Positions 18,359 through 26,999 of a DNA stretch of 64,000 bases are shown here, piece by piece. A program made the position numbers and the translations under genes. This stretch comes from Variovorax sp. V93. GTDB taxonomy: Bacteria; Pseudomonadota; Gammaproteobacteria; Burkholderiales; Burkholderiaceae_C. Where the stretch lies: assembly GCF_041154485.1 (NCBI RefSeq), contig NZ_AP028669.1, forward strand, positions 1,054,001 through 1,118,000, given 5' to 3'. Under the pieces are notes generated by a model, which saw only the letters and a program-made list of their open reading frames with translations, was not told the DNA's origin and ran no database searches. The first letter of the stretch is position 1. Each line of letters starts with the position of its first letter.

Positions 18359-19302
18359 CGCAGCACCGGCACCGGATCGTGCGCATGGGTGTGGCCATGC
18401 GCGTGGTCGTGGTCGTGGTCGTGGCCGTGATCGTGGTGGTGATCGTGGCCATGCGCCGCCGCGTCGCCGTGGTGATGGCCGCCCAGCCCGTGTTCCACCG
18501 CGAAGTCGCGGAACTTGCAGCCGTCGCAGGGCATGAGCGCGGCCGGCGCGCCGCGCCGCAGGTCGTCCACGCGCTGCTCCAGCAGCGCGAAGATCTCGGG
18601 CTCGAAGCCGAAGTAGCGCGTGGAGACAAAACGGATCGTCGGGTATTGCGCCTTCAGGTGCTCGACCTGGCGCGCGATGCGTTCGACCAGCGTGCCGTTG
18701 AACAGGTAGTACGGCAGCACCACCACCTGCTTCATGCCCAGCAGGCTCTGGCGCTGCACGGCCCGCTCCAGGCGCGGGTAGGTGATGCCCGTGAAGGCAA
18801 GGTCGACCAGCTCGTGGTCGGTCTCCTCCATCAGCCAGCGCGCCATCTTGGCCATGTCGCCGTTGGCCTGGCGGTCCGACGAACCCCGCCCCAGGATCAC
18901 CACGCCGGTGGTGGTCGGGTCGGGCATGTCGAGCGCCTGCATCGCGTCCTTGAGGCGGCGCCGCAGGACCGCGAGGATCGGGTCGCAGGCCGTGAGGTGC
19001 GGCGCATAGAGGAACTGCACCATCGGGTACTTGAGGCGGGCGCCGTCGATGGCCTGCGGGATGTCCATCTTCACGTGGCCCGCGGCATTGAGGATGAGCG
19101 GCACCACGATCACGCGCCGCGCGCTCTCGGCGGCGCGGCGCAGGCCCTCGCTCATCGTGATCTCGGAGAACTCGATGAAGCAGACCTCGATGCGCCAGCC
19201 CGGCTGCCGCTCGCGCCATTGCGCGGCGAAGGCCTCGATCTCGTCGTTGCCGGATTTTTCGCGCGAGCCGTGGCCCACCAGCAGAATGGTTTCGGAGTTC
19301 AT
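18355..19302 (-). CDS. cbiX: Sirohydrochlorin cobaltochelatase with His-rich tail
   Basis: CbiX inserts Co2+ into sirohydrochlorin, the committing step of the cobalt-first route. The 315-residue protein is the long two-domain type: VGHGSREKSGNDEIEAF at the N-terminus and a second half with GRGSSDRQANGDMAK and TGITYPRLERAV. Conserved catalytic His residues lie in VGHGS and in NAAGHVKMDIP. A Cys pair (PCDGCKF) precedes a C-terminal tail of about 35 residues made largely of His and Asp/Gly/Ala, probably for cobalt storage or delivery. It overlaps cobM and cobH by four bases each. Confidence 0.92.
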   Translation of the reverse strand: MNSETILLVGHGSREKSGNDEIEAFAAQWRERQPGWRIEVCFIEFSEITMSEGLRRAAESARRVIVVPLILNAAGHVKMDIPQAIDGARLKYPMVQFLYAPHLTACDPILAVLRRRLKDAMQALDMPDPTTTGVVILGRGSSDRQANGDMAKMARWLMEETDHELVDLAFTGITYPRLERAVQRQSLLGMKQVVVLPYYLFNGTLVERIARQVEHLKAQYPTIRFVSTRYFGFEPEIFALLEQRVDDLRRGAPAALMPCDGCKFRDFAVEHGLGGHHHGDAAAHGHDHHHDHGHDHDHDHAHGHTHAHDPVPVLR

Positions 19303-20144
19303 GGAAGTTCCTGGCGCAGGGTTTCGGCGGGAACGCTCGCGCGCCGGAAGCGGTGCGTGAAGCTCGCGTCGTAGAGCTTGGATTTGGCGAGCCTGGTCCA
19401 CTGCCGCGCGCCCAGCGTGGGGCTGGCAATGATCATCGACTGGGTTGCGATGCGGGCCTCGCGGCACAGCGCCTGGATGGTCGCGACCGTGCCGCGCACG
19501 ATCTTTTCTTCGCCGGGCCAGCTCGCCTTGTGGACCACCACCACGGGCGCATCGGGCGACCAGCCGGCGGCCGCGAGCGCGGCCGTGACCTTGCCCAGCA
19601 GCGTGATGCTCAGGAAGATGCACAGCGTGCTGTGGTGCGCGGCCAGCGCCTCGAGCGACTCGCCCTCGGGCATCGGCGTGCGGCCTTCGACGCGCGTGAA
19701 GATCACGGTCTGCGTGACCTCGGGCAGCGTGAGGCTTTCCACCGCCGCGGCCGCCGATGCCATGGCGGAGGACACGCCCGGCACCACCCCGACCGGCACG
19801 CCCGCCGCATCCAGCGGCTGCACCAGCTCGATCAGCGCGCCGTACAGGCCCGGATCGCCGGTCTGCAGGCGCACCACGGTCTCGCAGCGCGCGGCCTGCG
19901 CGATCAGCCAGGCCGACATCTGCTCGAGCGTCATGTCCTTGCTGTCGGCAATGGCGCAGTCCGGACGCGCCCAGCGCATCGCGGCTTCGCTCACCAGCGA
20001 GCCCGCGAACAGGATCGCCCCGGCGCGCTCGACGAGGCCGCGGCCCTTGACGGTGATGAGTTCCGGATCGCCCGGGCCCGCACCGACGAACCACACGGTT
20101 CCCGGCGCCGGCGCACTGCCTGGAGCGATGGCTCGCTCGTTCAT
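19299..20144 (-). CDS. cobM: Precorrin-4 / cobalt-precorrin-4 C11-methyltransferase
   Basis: CobM/CbiF methylates C11 using S-adenosylmethionine. The 281-residue protein has VWFVGAGPGDPELITVKG at the N-terminus, RLQTGDPGLYGALIE near residue 95 and GVVPGVSSAMASAAA near 120. ATG 20144 has a strong ribosome site (GGAGG, 20155-20159). It is the first gene of the operon; the cobalamin riboswitch lies about 160 bases upstream. Its stop overlaps the cbiX start. Confidence 0.94.
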   Translation of the reverse strand: MNERAIAPGSAPAPGTVWFVGAGPGDPELITVKGRGLVERAGAILFAGSLVSEAAMRWARPDCAIADSKDMTLEQMSAWLIAQAARCETVVRLQTGDPGLYGALIELVQPLDAAGVPVGVVPGVSSAMASAAAAVESLTLPEVTQTVIFTRVEGRTPMPEGESLEALAAHHSTLCIFLSITLLGKVTAALAAAGWSPDAPVVVVHKASWPGEEKIVRGTVATIQALCREARIATQSMIIASPTLGARQWTRLAKSKLYDASFTHRFRRASVPAETLRQELP

Positions 20145-20218
20145 GATGATGATTCCTCCGCGCCCGCCGCGCGATAGATGGTCGGTAGGACCTGGCAGCG
20201 GGAGAAATCGGAGGGGCG

Positions 20219-20305
20219 TCAGTGGATGCGGTTCCGGCGGATGCACACCTGCATCGAGCCGGACGCCATGCGCCGCCCGCCGATCCTCGCCCACCGCAAG
20301 GTCAT
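20219..20305 (-). CDS. Possible 28-aa leader ORF between riboswitch and cobM
   Basis: An ATG at 20305, a few bases after the B12 box, opens a 28-codon frame (MTLRWARIGGRRMASGSMQV and eight more residues) ending at 20219, upstream of cobM. There is no good ribosome site in front of it. It may be a chance frame in the leader, or a short translated leader through which the riboswitch acts. Low confidence as a gene. Confidence 0.25.
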   Translation of the reverse strand: MTLRWARIGGRRMASGSMQVCIRRNRIH

Positions 20306-20552
20306 GCGCTGGTCGTCAGGCCGGTCTCCGGGCTCACGAGCGGAGGGCCATCGGCTCTCCAGCAAGACCACCTTCCCATGCCGTTCGCGGCACAGTGGCG
20401 CGGGACCGAATCCCGGGGCCTTGCTTCTGACTCGTTTACCGTTGCGGGGGCAGCGTCGGCATTGCGCGGTGTTCTCTCCACCGCCGCGCACCGACTTCCC
20501 GTTTCACCCTGGCCACCCCGCCGTTGATACGGGGCGCCAGGACACCTGACAA
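20303..20552 (-). promoter_or_regulatory. Cobalamin (B12) riboswitch
   Basis: Read on the minus strand, all conserved blocks of the cobalamin aptamer are present in order: GGTGAAACGGGAA (20496-20508), GCTGCCCCCGCAACGGTA (20437-20454), AGTCAGAAGCAAGGCC, CACTGTGC, GGCATGGGAAGGTGG and the B12 box AGCCCGGAGACCGGCC (20319-20334). Binding of adenosylcobalamin should repress the downstream cob operon, whose first gene is cobM. A TACACT -10-like element at 20562-20567 would start the transcript at about the aptamer's 5' end. No T-run terminator is visible before cobM, so control of translation or factor-dependent termination is more likely. Confidence 0.95.
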
Positions 20553-20596
20553 CGCGCGCAAAGTGTATCAGCCGCTTGCGGCAGGGCAGCGGAGCG

Positions 20597-21340
20597 TCAC
20601 CTGTCCAGACCGAGCCGCCCGCGCAGTTCCTTCCGGGCTTCGGCGAAATCGCCCTGGTACGCGGGGTTGCCCTGGATCAGCACGACGATCATCGTCGCCA
20701 GGCGCCGGCCGGCCTCGATGTCGCTCGGATAGTGAACGCCGCCGAGCACGCGGTTCTCGCCGAACTCGCTGGCACGCGCGAAGATCTGCGCGCGCTTTTC
20801 CGGAACCATCTCGGCCAGCACGATGCCCGACAGATAGGCAAAGGCCGAGTGGCCGCTCGGGTAGGAGCCGCTCGACGAATAGCGCGCCACCGGCTCGATG
20901 CGCTTGTCGAACAGCGGCGGGCGCGTGCGCTGCCACTTTTCCTTTCCCTGCTTGTTGAGAATGCTCTCGGTCCTGTACAGGGTCTCGAACAGCCTGGCGG
21001 TGCGCGGCAGGTCTTCCTTCCTGAACCTGTCGCCCATCACGTCGGAAAAGCGGAAGACGCTCTGCTCCAGGTCGGCAACGGAGCGCTCGGCCTGCGCGGG
21101 CGTGCGCTGCCGCTGCAGCACGAGCATCTGCTCGATCTCGCGCCGCGTGGCTGCCTCGTCGGGGGGAGGTGCCAGGAAGCGCGTGGTGTCGATCTGCGCT
21201 GGATCGAGGTAGGTCGCCGTCGACGCAGCCGTTGTTTCGCCGACCTGCGGCGCTGTAGTTGGCAGCGGTGCCTGCGTGGTGCAGGCAGTGAGCAAAAAGG
21301 CGGCAAGGGACAGCCAGCAGAGCTTGCGGGTGATGCGCAT
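20597..21340 (-). CDS. Class A acid phosphatase (PAP2 superfamily) lipoprotein
   Basis: A 247-residue secreted phosphatase. The lipobox LTAC places a lipidated Cys at residue 20. The three PAP2/NSAP motifs are present: KX6RP (K133 to RP141), GSYPSGHS (158-165) and RX5HX3D (RVLGGVHYPSD). These are the signature of bacterial class A non-specific acid phosphatases (PhoN-like), which hydrolyse phosphomonoesters in the periplasm through a phospho-His intermediate. ATG 21340 starts a normal signal peptide. It lies upstream of the riboswitch on the same strand with no sign of being part of the cob operon. Confidence 0.9.
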   Translation of the reverse strand: MRITRKLCWLSLAAFLLTACTTQAPLPTTAPQVGETTAASTATYLDPAQIDTTRFLAPPPDEAATRREIEQMLVLQRQRTPAQAERSVADLEQSVFRFSDVMGDRFRKEDLPRTARLFETLYRTESILNKQGKEKWQRTRPPLFDKRIEPVARYSSSGSYPSGHSAFAYLSGIVLAEMVPEKRAQIFARASEFGENRVLGGVHYPSDIEAGRRLATMIVVLIQGNPAYQGDFAEARKELRGRLGLDR

Positions 21341-21456
21341 CAAGGGTCTCCATTCGGTCGGGCGGCCAAAGTAGCAGAGCGGCCGGCCTCGTTCCAATCA
21401 CCTCTTCTGATGGCGGCCATAAGACAATCGCAGCCGGCGCGTCGGGGTCTCAAAAG

Positions 21457-22542
21457 CTAGGACGCGAATTGCCGGCACTGCGCCAGTTCGATGCCGAGCG
21501 CGATGTCGGCGCCGACGGCATGGCGCGCCGCGCCGCGGTGATGCGGCTCGTCCACCAGCACGGCGTGCTCGCCGATGCGCACCCGGTAGCGCACGGCCCG
21601 GCCCAGGAATTCGGCGTGCTCCACCAGGCCCGCGAGCCAGGTGTAGCGGGCGTCGTGCACATCGTCGTCACCGCCGATCTTCACGGTATGCGGACGGAAG
21701 CCGATGGACAGCCGCGCAGTGGCGGGCATGTCCGGCCGCAGTGGCACGCGCAGTTCGCCGACACCTTCAACGTCGAGCAGCAGCACGCCACCTTGGCGAG
21801 CGCGCGCGATGCCGCTGAGCAGATTCCATTGGCCGACGGCACGGGCAACGGCCGCGTTGGCCGGGTAGTCGTACAGCCCAATGGGGCTGCCGACCTGCTG
21901 GATGGCGCCGTTGTCGAGCACGGCAATCCGGTCCGCCAGGCCGAGCGCCTCTTCCTGGTCGTGCGTGACCAGCACGGCCGTGATGCCAAGCTGCTGCTGC
22001 AGCTGGCGCAGCTGTTGCCGCAGTCCCAGCCGGAGGGTCTTGTCGACGTTGGAGAACGGTTCGTCCAGCAACAGCAGCCGCGGCTCGGCGGCAAGGGCGC
22101 GCGCCCAGGCCACGCGCTGCTGCTGCCCGCCCGACAGCTGGTTCGGTTCACGGTTGCCGTGGCCTTCCAGGCCGATGGCGCCCAGCCACTCGGAGACCGC
22201 GGTGCGAACGATCGGCGCTTCGACCCGGCGCTCGATCAGGCCGAAGGCGATGTTCTCCGCCACTGTCATGTGCGGCCAGAGCGCGTGGTTCTGGAACACC
22301 ATGGCCACCTGCCGCGCCCAGGCGGGCGCTTCGGACACGTCGCGGCCGTCCAGCAGCACGCGGCCCAGGCCGGGCGCCTCGAGCCCCGCGATGATCCGCA
22401 GCAGCGTGGATTTTCCCGAGCCCGACGGCCCCAGCAGCGCAAAGAATTCGCCGGGCGCAATGTCGAGGCTGACGTCGTCCAGCACCTTCGTGGGGCCGTG
22501 AGAAAAGTGGATGTGGCGGCATTCCACACGCACTTTCTTCAT
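21457..22542 (-). CDS. ABC transporter ATP-binding protein (copy 1)
   Basis: A 361-residue ATPase of the iron/spermidine/maltose importer type. It has Walker A GPSGSGKS (38-45), Q-loop MVFQNHALWPH, signature LSGGQQQR, Walker B LLLLDEPFSN and switch VTHDQEEA, then a C-terminal TOBE-like region. It is divergent from a binding protein, permease and a second ATPase of identical length and closely similar sequence. ATG 22542 matches the start of that paralogue (MKKV.VECR); an in-frame ATG at 22560 adds six residues. It probably serves the same permease, or a lost partner; which is unknown. Confidence 0.88.
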   Translation of the reverse strand: MKKVRVECRHIHFSHGPTKVLDDVSLDIAPGEFFALLGPSGSGKSTLLRIIAGLEAPGLGRVLLDGRDVSEAPAWARQVAMVFQNHALWPHMTVAENIAFGLIERRVEAPIVRTAVSEWLGAIGLEGHGNREPNQLSGGQQQRVAWARALAAEPRLLLLDEPFSNVDKTLRLGLRQQLRQLQQQLGITAVLVTHDQEEALGLADRIAVLDNGAIQQVGSPIGLYDYPANAAVARAVGQWNLLSGIARARQGGVLLLDVEGVGELRVPLRPDMPATARLSIGFRPHTVKIGGDDDVHDARYTWLAGLVEHAEFLGRAVRYRVRIGEHAVLVDEPHHRGAARHAVGADIALGIELAQCRQFAS

Positions 22543-22755
22543 GGAGGTGTCGGTGGGCATGAAAAGGGGTAAGGCGGGGGAAAGCGTGGAGTATGCAAGG
22601 CATGGCGCCGAAGGGCGAGAGAGGCGGCGAGCTGCCGGTCCGGGCAAACCCGAGTGAGGCTCCCGGCAATGCCTCGAATCAAAAACTGTGATTGGAATGC
22701 GTTGCGCCCCGGCCCTAAGCTCGGCCCGCCATCCACAAGACAACGGGAGACTTCC

Positions 22756-24078
22756 ATGCGCATCGACTTTCGGCCCTTGCTGACGCTGGCCGCCCTCGCT
22801 GGTTGCACAGCGCTGCACGCGGGCACCGTCTCGGTCGTGACCTCGTTCCCCAAGGAACTGACGCAGGCCTACAAGACCGCGTTCGAAAAAGCCAACCCCT
22901 CGATCAAGCTCGAGATCCTCAACAAGAGCACCACCGCGGGCGTGGCCTATGTCCGCGAAATGCCGGCAGGGCAGCGGCCCGACGTGTTCTGGGCCTCGGC
23001 GCCCGATGCCTTCGAGGTCCTGGTCGACGGGAAGCTGCTGGAGCCGATTCCGGCGCTCGCGAATCCCGCCGTTCCCAAGATGGTGGGCAGCTATCCGCTC
23101 AACGAGGCTTCGGGCATGTACCTCGGCCAGGCGCTCGGCGGCTACGGGCTGATGTGGAACACGCGCTATCTCTCGGCCAACAAGCTGCCGCCGCCCGCCG
23201 AATGGAGCGACCTTGCCAAGCCGGTCTATTTCAGCCACGTGGCGCTGAGCTCGCCCTCGCGTTCCGGCACAACCCACCTGACCGTGGAAACCATCCTGCA
23301 GGGCGAGGGCTGGGACAAGGGCTGGTCGGACCTGCTCCAGATCACCGGCAACAGCGCGGCCATCACGGAGCGCAGCTTCGGTGTCCCCGACGGCGTCAAC
23401 AACGGGCAGTTCGGCATCGGCATGGTGATCGACTTCTTCGGGCTCGCGGGCAAGTACTCGGGCTTTCCGGTGGAGTTCGCCTACCCGAGCGTCACGGCCA
23501 TGGTGCCGGCCAACATCGCGCTGATCGCCGGCGCCAAGAACGCCGAGGAAGGCAGGAAGTTCATCGCGTTCTCGCTGTCGAAGGAAGGGCAGCAGCTGCT
23601 GGTTGCGCCGCAGATCTCGCGCCTTCCGGTGCTGCCGCCCGAGCAACTGAAGATGCCGGCCGGCTTTCCGAATGCCTATGAGGTGGCCAAGCGCACCAAG
23701 GTCAAGTTCGACGCGGATCTTTCGGCCACGCGCTACAACGTCGTCTCTTCTCTCTTCGACCAGACCATCACCTTCCGGCACAAGGAGCTGAAGGCCGCGA
23801 CCAAGGCCATCCACGGCGCCGAGGCGGCGCTGGCGCGCAAGCCCAATGCGGAGGCCGCGGCACTGGTCAAGAAGGCGCGCAGCCTCGCGTTCACGCCGCT
23901 GGTCAGTGCGTCGATGGCGGCCGACAAGGCCTTCATCGCGATGTTCGCGGCCAACAAGAAGGATTCCGAGGCGAACAAGCGGATCACCGGCCTGGAGGGC
24001 GAGTGGAGCGGCAAGGCGCTGGAAAACTACAACCAGGCACGAAGCCTGGCCGAGCAGGCCGAGGCGCTTCTCAAGTAA
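22756..24078 (+). CDS. ABC transporter substrate-binding protein (Fe3+/phosphonate type)
   Basis: A 440-residue periplasmic binding protein. A signal peptide covers about residues 1-25 (LLTLAALAGCTALHAG). The mature start TVSVVTSFPKELTQAYKTAF and later DVFWASAPDAFE are typical of the cluster that binds Fe3+ chelates, 2-aminoethylphosphonate or similar anions. It is about 100 residues longer than FbpA-like proteins, with an Ala/Lys-rich helical C-terminal part (about residues 330-440). ATG 22756 follows acgggaga. The ligand cannot be read from the sequence. Confidence 0.88.
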   Translation: MRIDFRPLLTLAALAGCTALHAGTVSVVTSFPKELTQAYKTAFEKANPSIKLEILNKSTTAGVAYVREMPAGQRPDVFWASAPDAFEVLVDGKLLEPIPALANPAVPKMVGSYPLNEASGMYLGQALGGYGLMWNTRYLSANKLPPPAEWSDLAKPVYFSHVALSSPSRSGTTHLTVETILQGEGWDKGWSDLLQITGNSAAITERSFGVPDGVNNGQFGIGMVIDFFGLAGKYSGFPVEFAYPSVTAMVPANIALIAGAKNAEEGRKFIAFSLSKEGQQLLVAPQISRLPVLPPEQLKMPAGFPNAYEVAKRTKVKFDADLSATRYNVVSSLFDQTITFRHKELKAATKAIHGAEAALARKPNAEAAALVKKARSLAFTPLVSASMAADKAFIAMFAANKKDSEANKRITGLEGEWSGKALENYNQARSLAEQAEALLK

Positions 24079-24126
24079 CCACAATGTCGCGCGGCCCGGC
24101 AAATGCCGGGCTGCCATGGAGATTTC

Positions 24127-25878
24127 ATGCGCGGTTTTTTTCCATCGGACGTGCGGTCAGGTGCGTGGTGCGCCGCGGGCCTGGTTGCCGTCTTCCTGCT
24201 GCTGTTCCTCGTCATGCCCGTGGCATGGGTCTTCTACACCGCGTTCGTGAATGCCGACGGGAGCCCGACGATCGGGCACTTCGTCGCATTCTTCTCGCAG
24301 CCGCTGATGCAGGAGGCGTTCTTCAACAGCCTCTACGTGGCCGTGATGTCGACCGTGTTCGCGTCGCTGATCGCTGTGCCGCTGGCGTACTTCACGGTGC
24401 GCTTCCAGTTCCGCGGTGCGGCGCTGATCCAGACGCTCGGGGTGCTTCCGCTGATCATGCCGCCCTTCGTCGGCGCGGTGGCGCTGCAGCTGATCTTCGG
24501 CCGCTCCGGCAGCATCAACCTGCTGCTCAACGATTACTTCGGCTTCACGATTCCGCTCATGGATGGGCTGAGCGGCGTGATCTTCGTCGAGTCCATCCAC
24601 TACTTTCCCTTCGTGCTGATGAACCTCACGCTCGCGCTGCGGAACATCGACGGCGCGATGGAAGAGGCTGCAATGAACCTCGGCTGCCGCGGCTGGCGCC
24701 TGTTCTGGCGCGTCATCTTTCCGCTGGCGCTGCCGGGCTTCGTGGCCGGCGCATCGCTGGTGTTCGTCAAGGTCTTCGACGACCTGGGCACGCCGCTGGT
24801 GCTGGGCACGACCAACATGCTCGCCCCGCAGGCCTACCTGCGCATCACCCAGGTGGGGCTGGAGGATCCGCTGGGCTACGTGACCAGCGTGATCATGATC
24901 GCGTTCTCCATCGCCGCCATGTCGCTGTCTGCGCGGATGCTCAAGGGCAAGGACTTCTCCACGATCCAGAAGGGTGGCGGGGCCATCCAGCGGCGCGTGC
25001 TGTCGCCCGCGGGATCGCTGCTGGCCTACGGCTGGATCGGGCTGGTGATGCTGCTGGTCCTGTCGCCGCACATCGGCGTGCTGCTGCTGTCGTTCGGCAA
25101 CGTATGGAGCTTCTCTCCCTTGCCCGATGCCTACACCCTGGCGCACTACGCCACGGTGTTCCAGGACGCGGGCAGCATGATCGGCAACACCATGCTGTAT
25201 TGCGGGCTGGCCGCGGGGCTCGACGTGGTGCTGGGCACCACCATCGCCTACCTGCTGCTGCGCACGCGGCTGCCGGTGCGCCACTGGCTGGACGTGACCG
25301 CGACGGCGTCGCTGGCCGTTCCGGGCCTGGTGCTGGCCATCGGCTACCTGCGCTTCTTCAAGGGCGTGATGGTCCCCGGCACCGAGGTGCTTCTCACCAG
25401 CACCTGGGTCATGATCATGCTGGCGTACGCCGTGCGGCGCCTGCCGTATGCGCTGCGCTCGTGCGTGGCGGCATTGCAGCAGATCCACGTGTCGCTCGAA
25501 GAGGCGGCCGAAAGCGTGGGAGCGACCAAGGCGCGCACCATCCGGCGCGTGGTGGTGCCGCTGATGGCCGGAGGAATCCTGGCGGGCTTCGTTACCAGCT
25601 TCATCACGGCGGCCGTCGAGCTGTCGGCCACCATCATGCTGACCACCAGCCAGTCGCAGGCGCCGATGAGCTACGGCATCTACCTGTACATGCAGAGCGT
25701 CGCGGGCCGCGGCCCGGGCGCGGCGCTGGGAGTGCTGGCCATCGTGGTCGTGGCGCTGGGCACCTACATCTCGCACGTGGTCGTGGAGCGCACCCGCAGC
25801 CGCTTCGTCGCGCGGCCGGTGGAAGACCAGGAAGGGGAAGCCTCGTTGTCGTTCGGGGCGGTTCCCGCGAAGATCTGA
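24127..25878 (+). CDS. ABC transporter permease, fused two-domain type
   Basis: A 583-residue inner-membrane protein with two BPD_transp_1 halves, like FbpB/ThiP. Each half has about six hydrophobic helices and an EAA loop that contacts the ATPase: EEAAMNLGCRGWRLFWRVIF near residue 178 and EEAAESVGATKARTIRRVVV near residue 458. The start ATG 24127 has GGAG ten bases upstream. It follows the binding protein by 48 bases and precedes the second ATPase by 14, forming an import operon. Confidence 0.92.
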   Translation: MRGFFPSDVRSGAWCAAGLVAVFLLLFLVMPVAWVFYTAFVNADGSPTIGHFVAFFSQPLMQEAFFNSLYVAVMSTVFASLIAVPLAYFTVRFQFRGAALIQTLGVLPLIMPPFVGAVALQLIFGRSGSINLLLNDYFGFTIPLMDGLSGVIFVESIHYFPFVLMNLTLALRNIDGAMEEAAMNLGCRGWRLFWRVIFPLALPGFVAGASLVFVKVFDDLGTPLVLGTTNMLAPQAYLRITQVGLEDPLGYVTSVIMIAFSIAAMSLSARMLKGKDFSTIQKGGGAIQRRVLSPAGSLLAYGWIGLVMLLVLSPHIGVLLLSFGNVWSFSPLPDAYTLAHYATVFQDAGSMIGNTMLYCGLAAGLDVVLGTTIAYLLLRTRLPVRHWLDVTATASLAVPGLVLAIGYLRFFKGVMVPGTEVLLTSTWVMIMLAYAVRRLPYALRSCVAALQQIHVSLEEAAESVGATKARTIRRVVVPLMAGGILAGFVTSFITAAVELSATIMLTTSQSQAPMSYGIYLYMQSVAGRGPGAALGVLAIVVVALGTYISHVVVERTRSRFVARPVEDQEGEASLSFGAVPAKI

Positions 25879-25892
25879 GGAGAGGAGACATC

Positions 25893-26978
25893 ATGAAAAA
25901 AGTCAGCGTCGAGTGCCGCAACGTCCGGCTTGCCTATGGAACGACGGAAGTCCTGCGGGACGTCAACCTGCTCATCGAGCCCGGCGAGTTCTTTGCACTG
26001 CTGGGGCCTTCGGGGTCGGGCAAGTCGACCTTGCTGCGGCTCATTGCCGGCTTCAACCAGCACCAGCACGGCGAGCTTCTGGTGGACGGCAAGGACGTCA
26101 GCGGCATGCCGCCATGGAAACGCAACATCGGCATGGTGTTCCAGAGCTATGCGCTGTGGCCGCACCTGAGCGTGTGGGACAACGTGGCGTTCGGCCTGGT
26201 GGAGCGTCGCGTCGCGCGGGCCGAGATCAAGCGCAAGGTGGCCGCCGCACTCGAGACCGTGGACCTGCTGCGCTATGCCAAGCGCAAGCCGAGCCAGCTC
26301 TCCGGTGGCCAGCAGCAGCGTGTTGCGCTGGCGCGCACCATCGTGATCGAGCCGCAGGTGCTGTTGCTGGACGAGCCGCTTTCCAACCTGGACAAGTCGC
26401 TGCGCGTGCAGATGCGCCAGGAGCTGCTGGCGCTGCAGCGGCGGCTCGGCATCACCACCATCTTCGTGACCCATGACCAGGAAGAGGCCATGACCACGGC
26501 GGACCGCATGGCCATCCTCGACCGCGGCGTGCTGCAGCAGGTGGGCAGCCCCGCAATGCTCTATGACTATCCGGTCAACCCGTTCGTGGCGAACTTCGTC
26601 GGAACGATGAACTGCCTCACCGGCCGGGTCAGCAGCCGGCAGGGCAACACCGTCACACTCGACATCGACGGTGTCGGGGACCTTCCATTCCAGCTGCAGT
26701 CGGACGCGCCGGCCTCGGACCGCGTGCTGGCAACGTTCCGGCCGCACTCGCTGCGGGTGGACGTGGTCGACGCGGCGCGCGATGCACGCTTCGTCTGGAT
26801 GCCGGGAACGGTGGAAGCGAGCGAATTCCTCGGAGAGTTTTCGCGCTACCGCGTGCGCGTCGGGCACCAGGCTGTCGAGGTTGACCAGCCGCACTATGCG
26901 GGCCTTTCCAAGTTTCCTGCGGGATGCGCGGTGAGCCTCGGGCTGGAGCCTTCGCAGGTGCGTCTTTTCGCGGCCTGA
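25893..26978 (+). CDS. ABC transporter ATP-binding protein (copy 2)
   Basis: A 361-residue ATPase, near-twin of the one at 21457-22542. Walker A is GPSGSGKS (38-45), Q-loop MVFQSYALWPH, signature LSGGQQQR, Walker B LLLLDEPLSN, switch VTHDQEEA. The TOBE-type C-terminus (ATFRPHSLRV) may sense the solute or bind a regulator. A strong ribosome site (aggagaggag) precedes ATG 25893. It completes the importer with the upstream binding protein and permease. Confidence 0.92.
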   Translation: MKKVSVECRNVRLAYGTTEVLRDVNLLIEPGEFFALLGPSGSGKSTLLRLIAGFNQHQHGELLVDGKDVSGMPPWKRNIGMVFQSYALWPHLSVWDNVAFGLVERRVARAEIKRKVAAALETVDLLRYAKRKPSQLSGGQQQRVALARTIVIEPQVLLLDEPLSNLDKSLRVQMRQELLALQRRLGITTIFVTHDQEEAMTTADRMAILDRGVLQQVGSPAMLYDYPVNPFVANFVGTMNCLTGRVSSRQGNTVTLDIDGVGDLPFQLQSDAPASDRVLATFRPHSLRVDVVDAARDARFVWMPGTVEASEFLGEFSRYRVRVGHQAVEVDQPHYAGLSKFPAGCAVSLGLEPSQVRLFAA

Positions 26979-26999
26979 CGCGCCTGTTGTTCGTGAACC

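Noticed and set aside
18360..18480. A simple repeat of GTGGTCGTG-like units read as a possible regulatory repeat array
   Set aside because: It is the coding sequence of the His-rich CbiX tail (CAC/CAT codons alternating with GAC/GGC) and not a separate element.
20178..20549. Plus-strand open frames across the riboswitch
   Set aside because: The region is a structured RNA on the other strand; the frames are Arg/Pro-rich and have no ribosome site.
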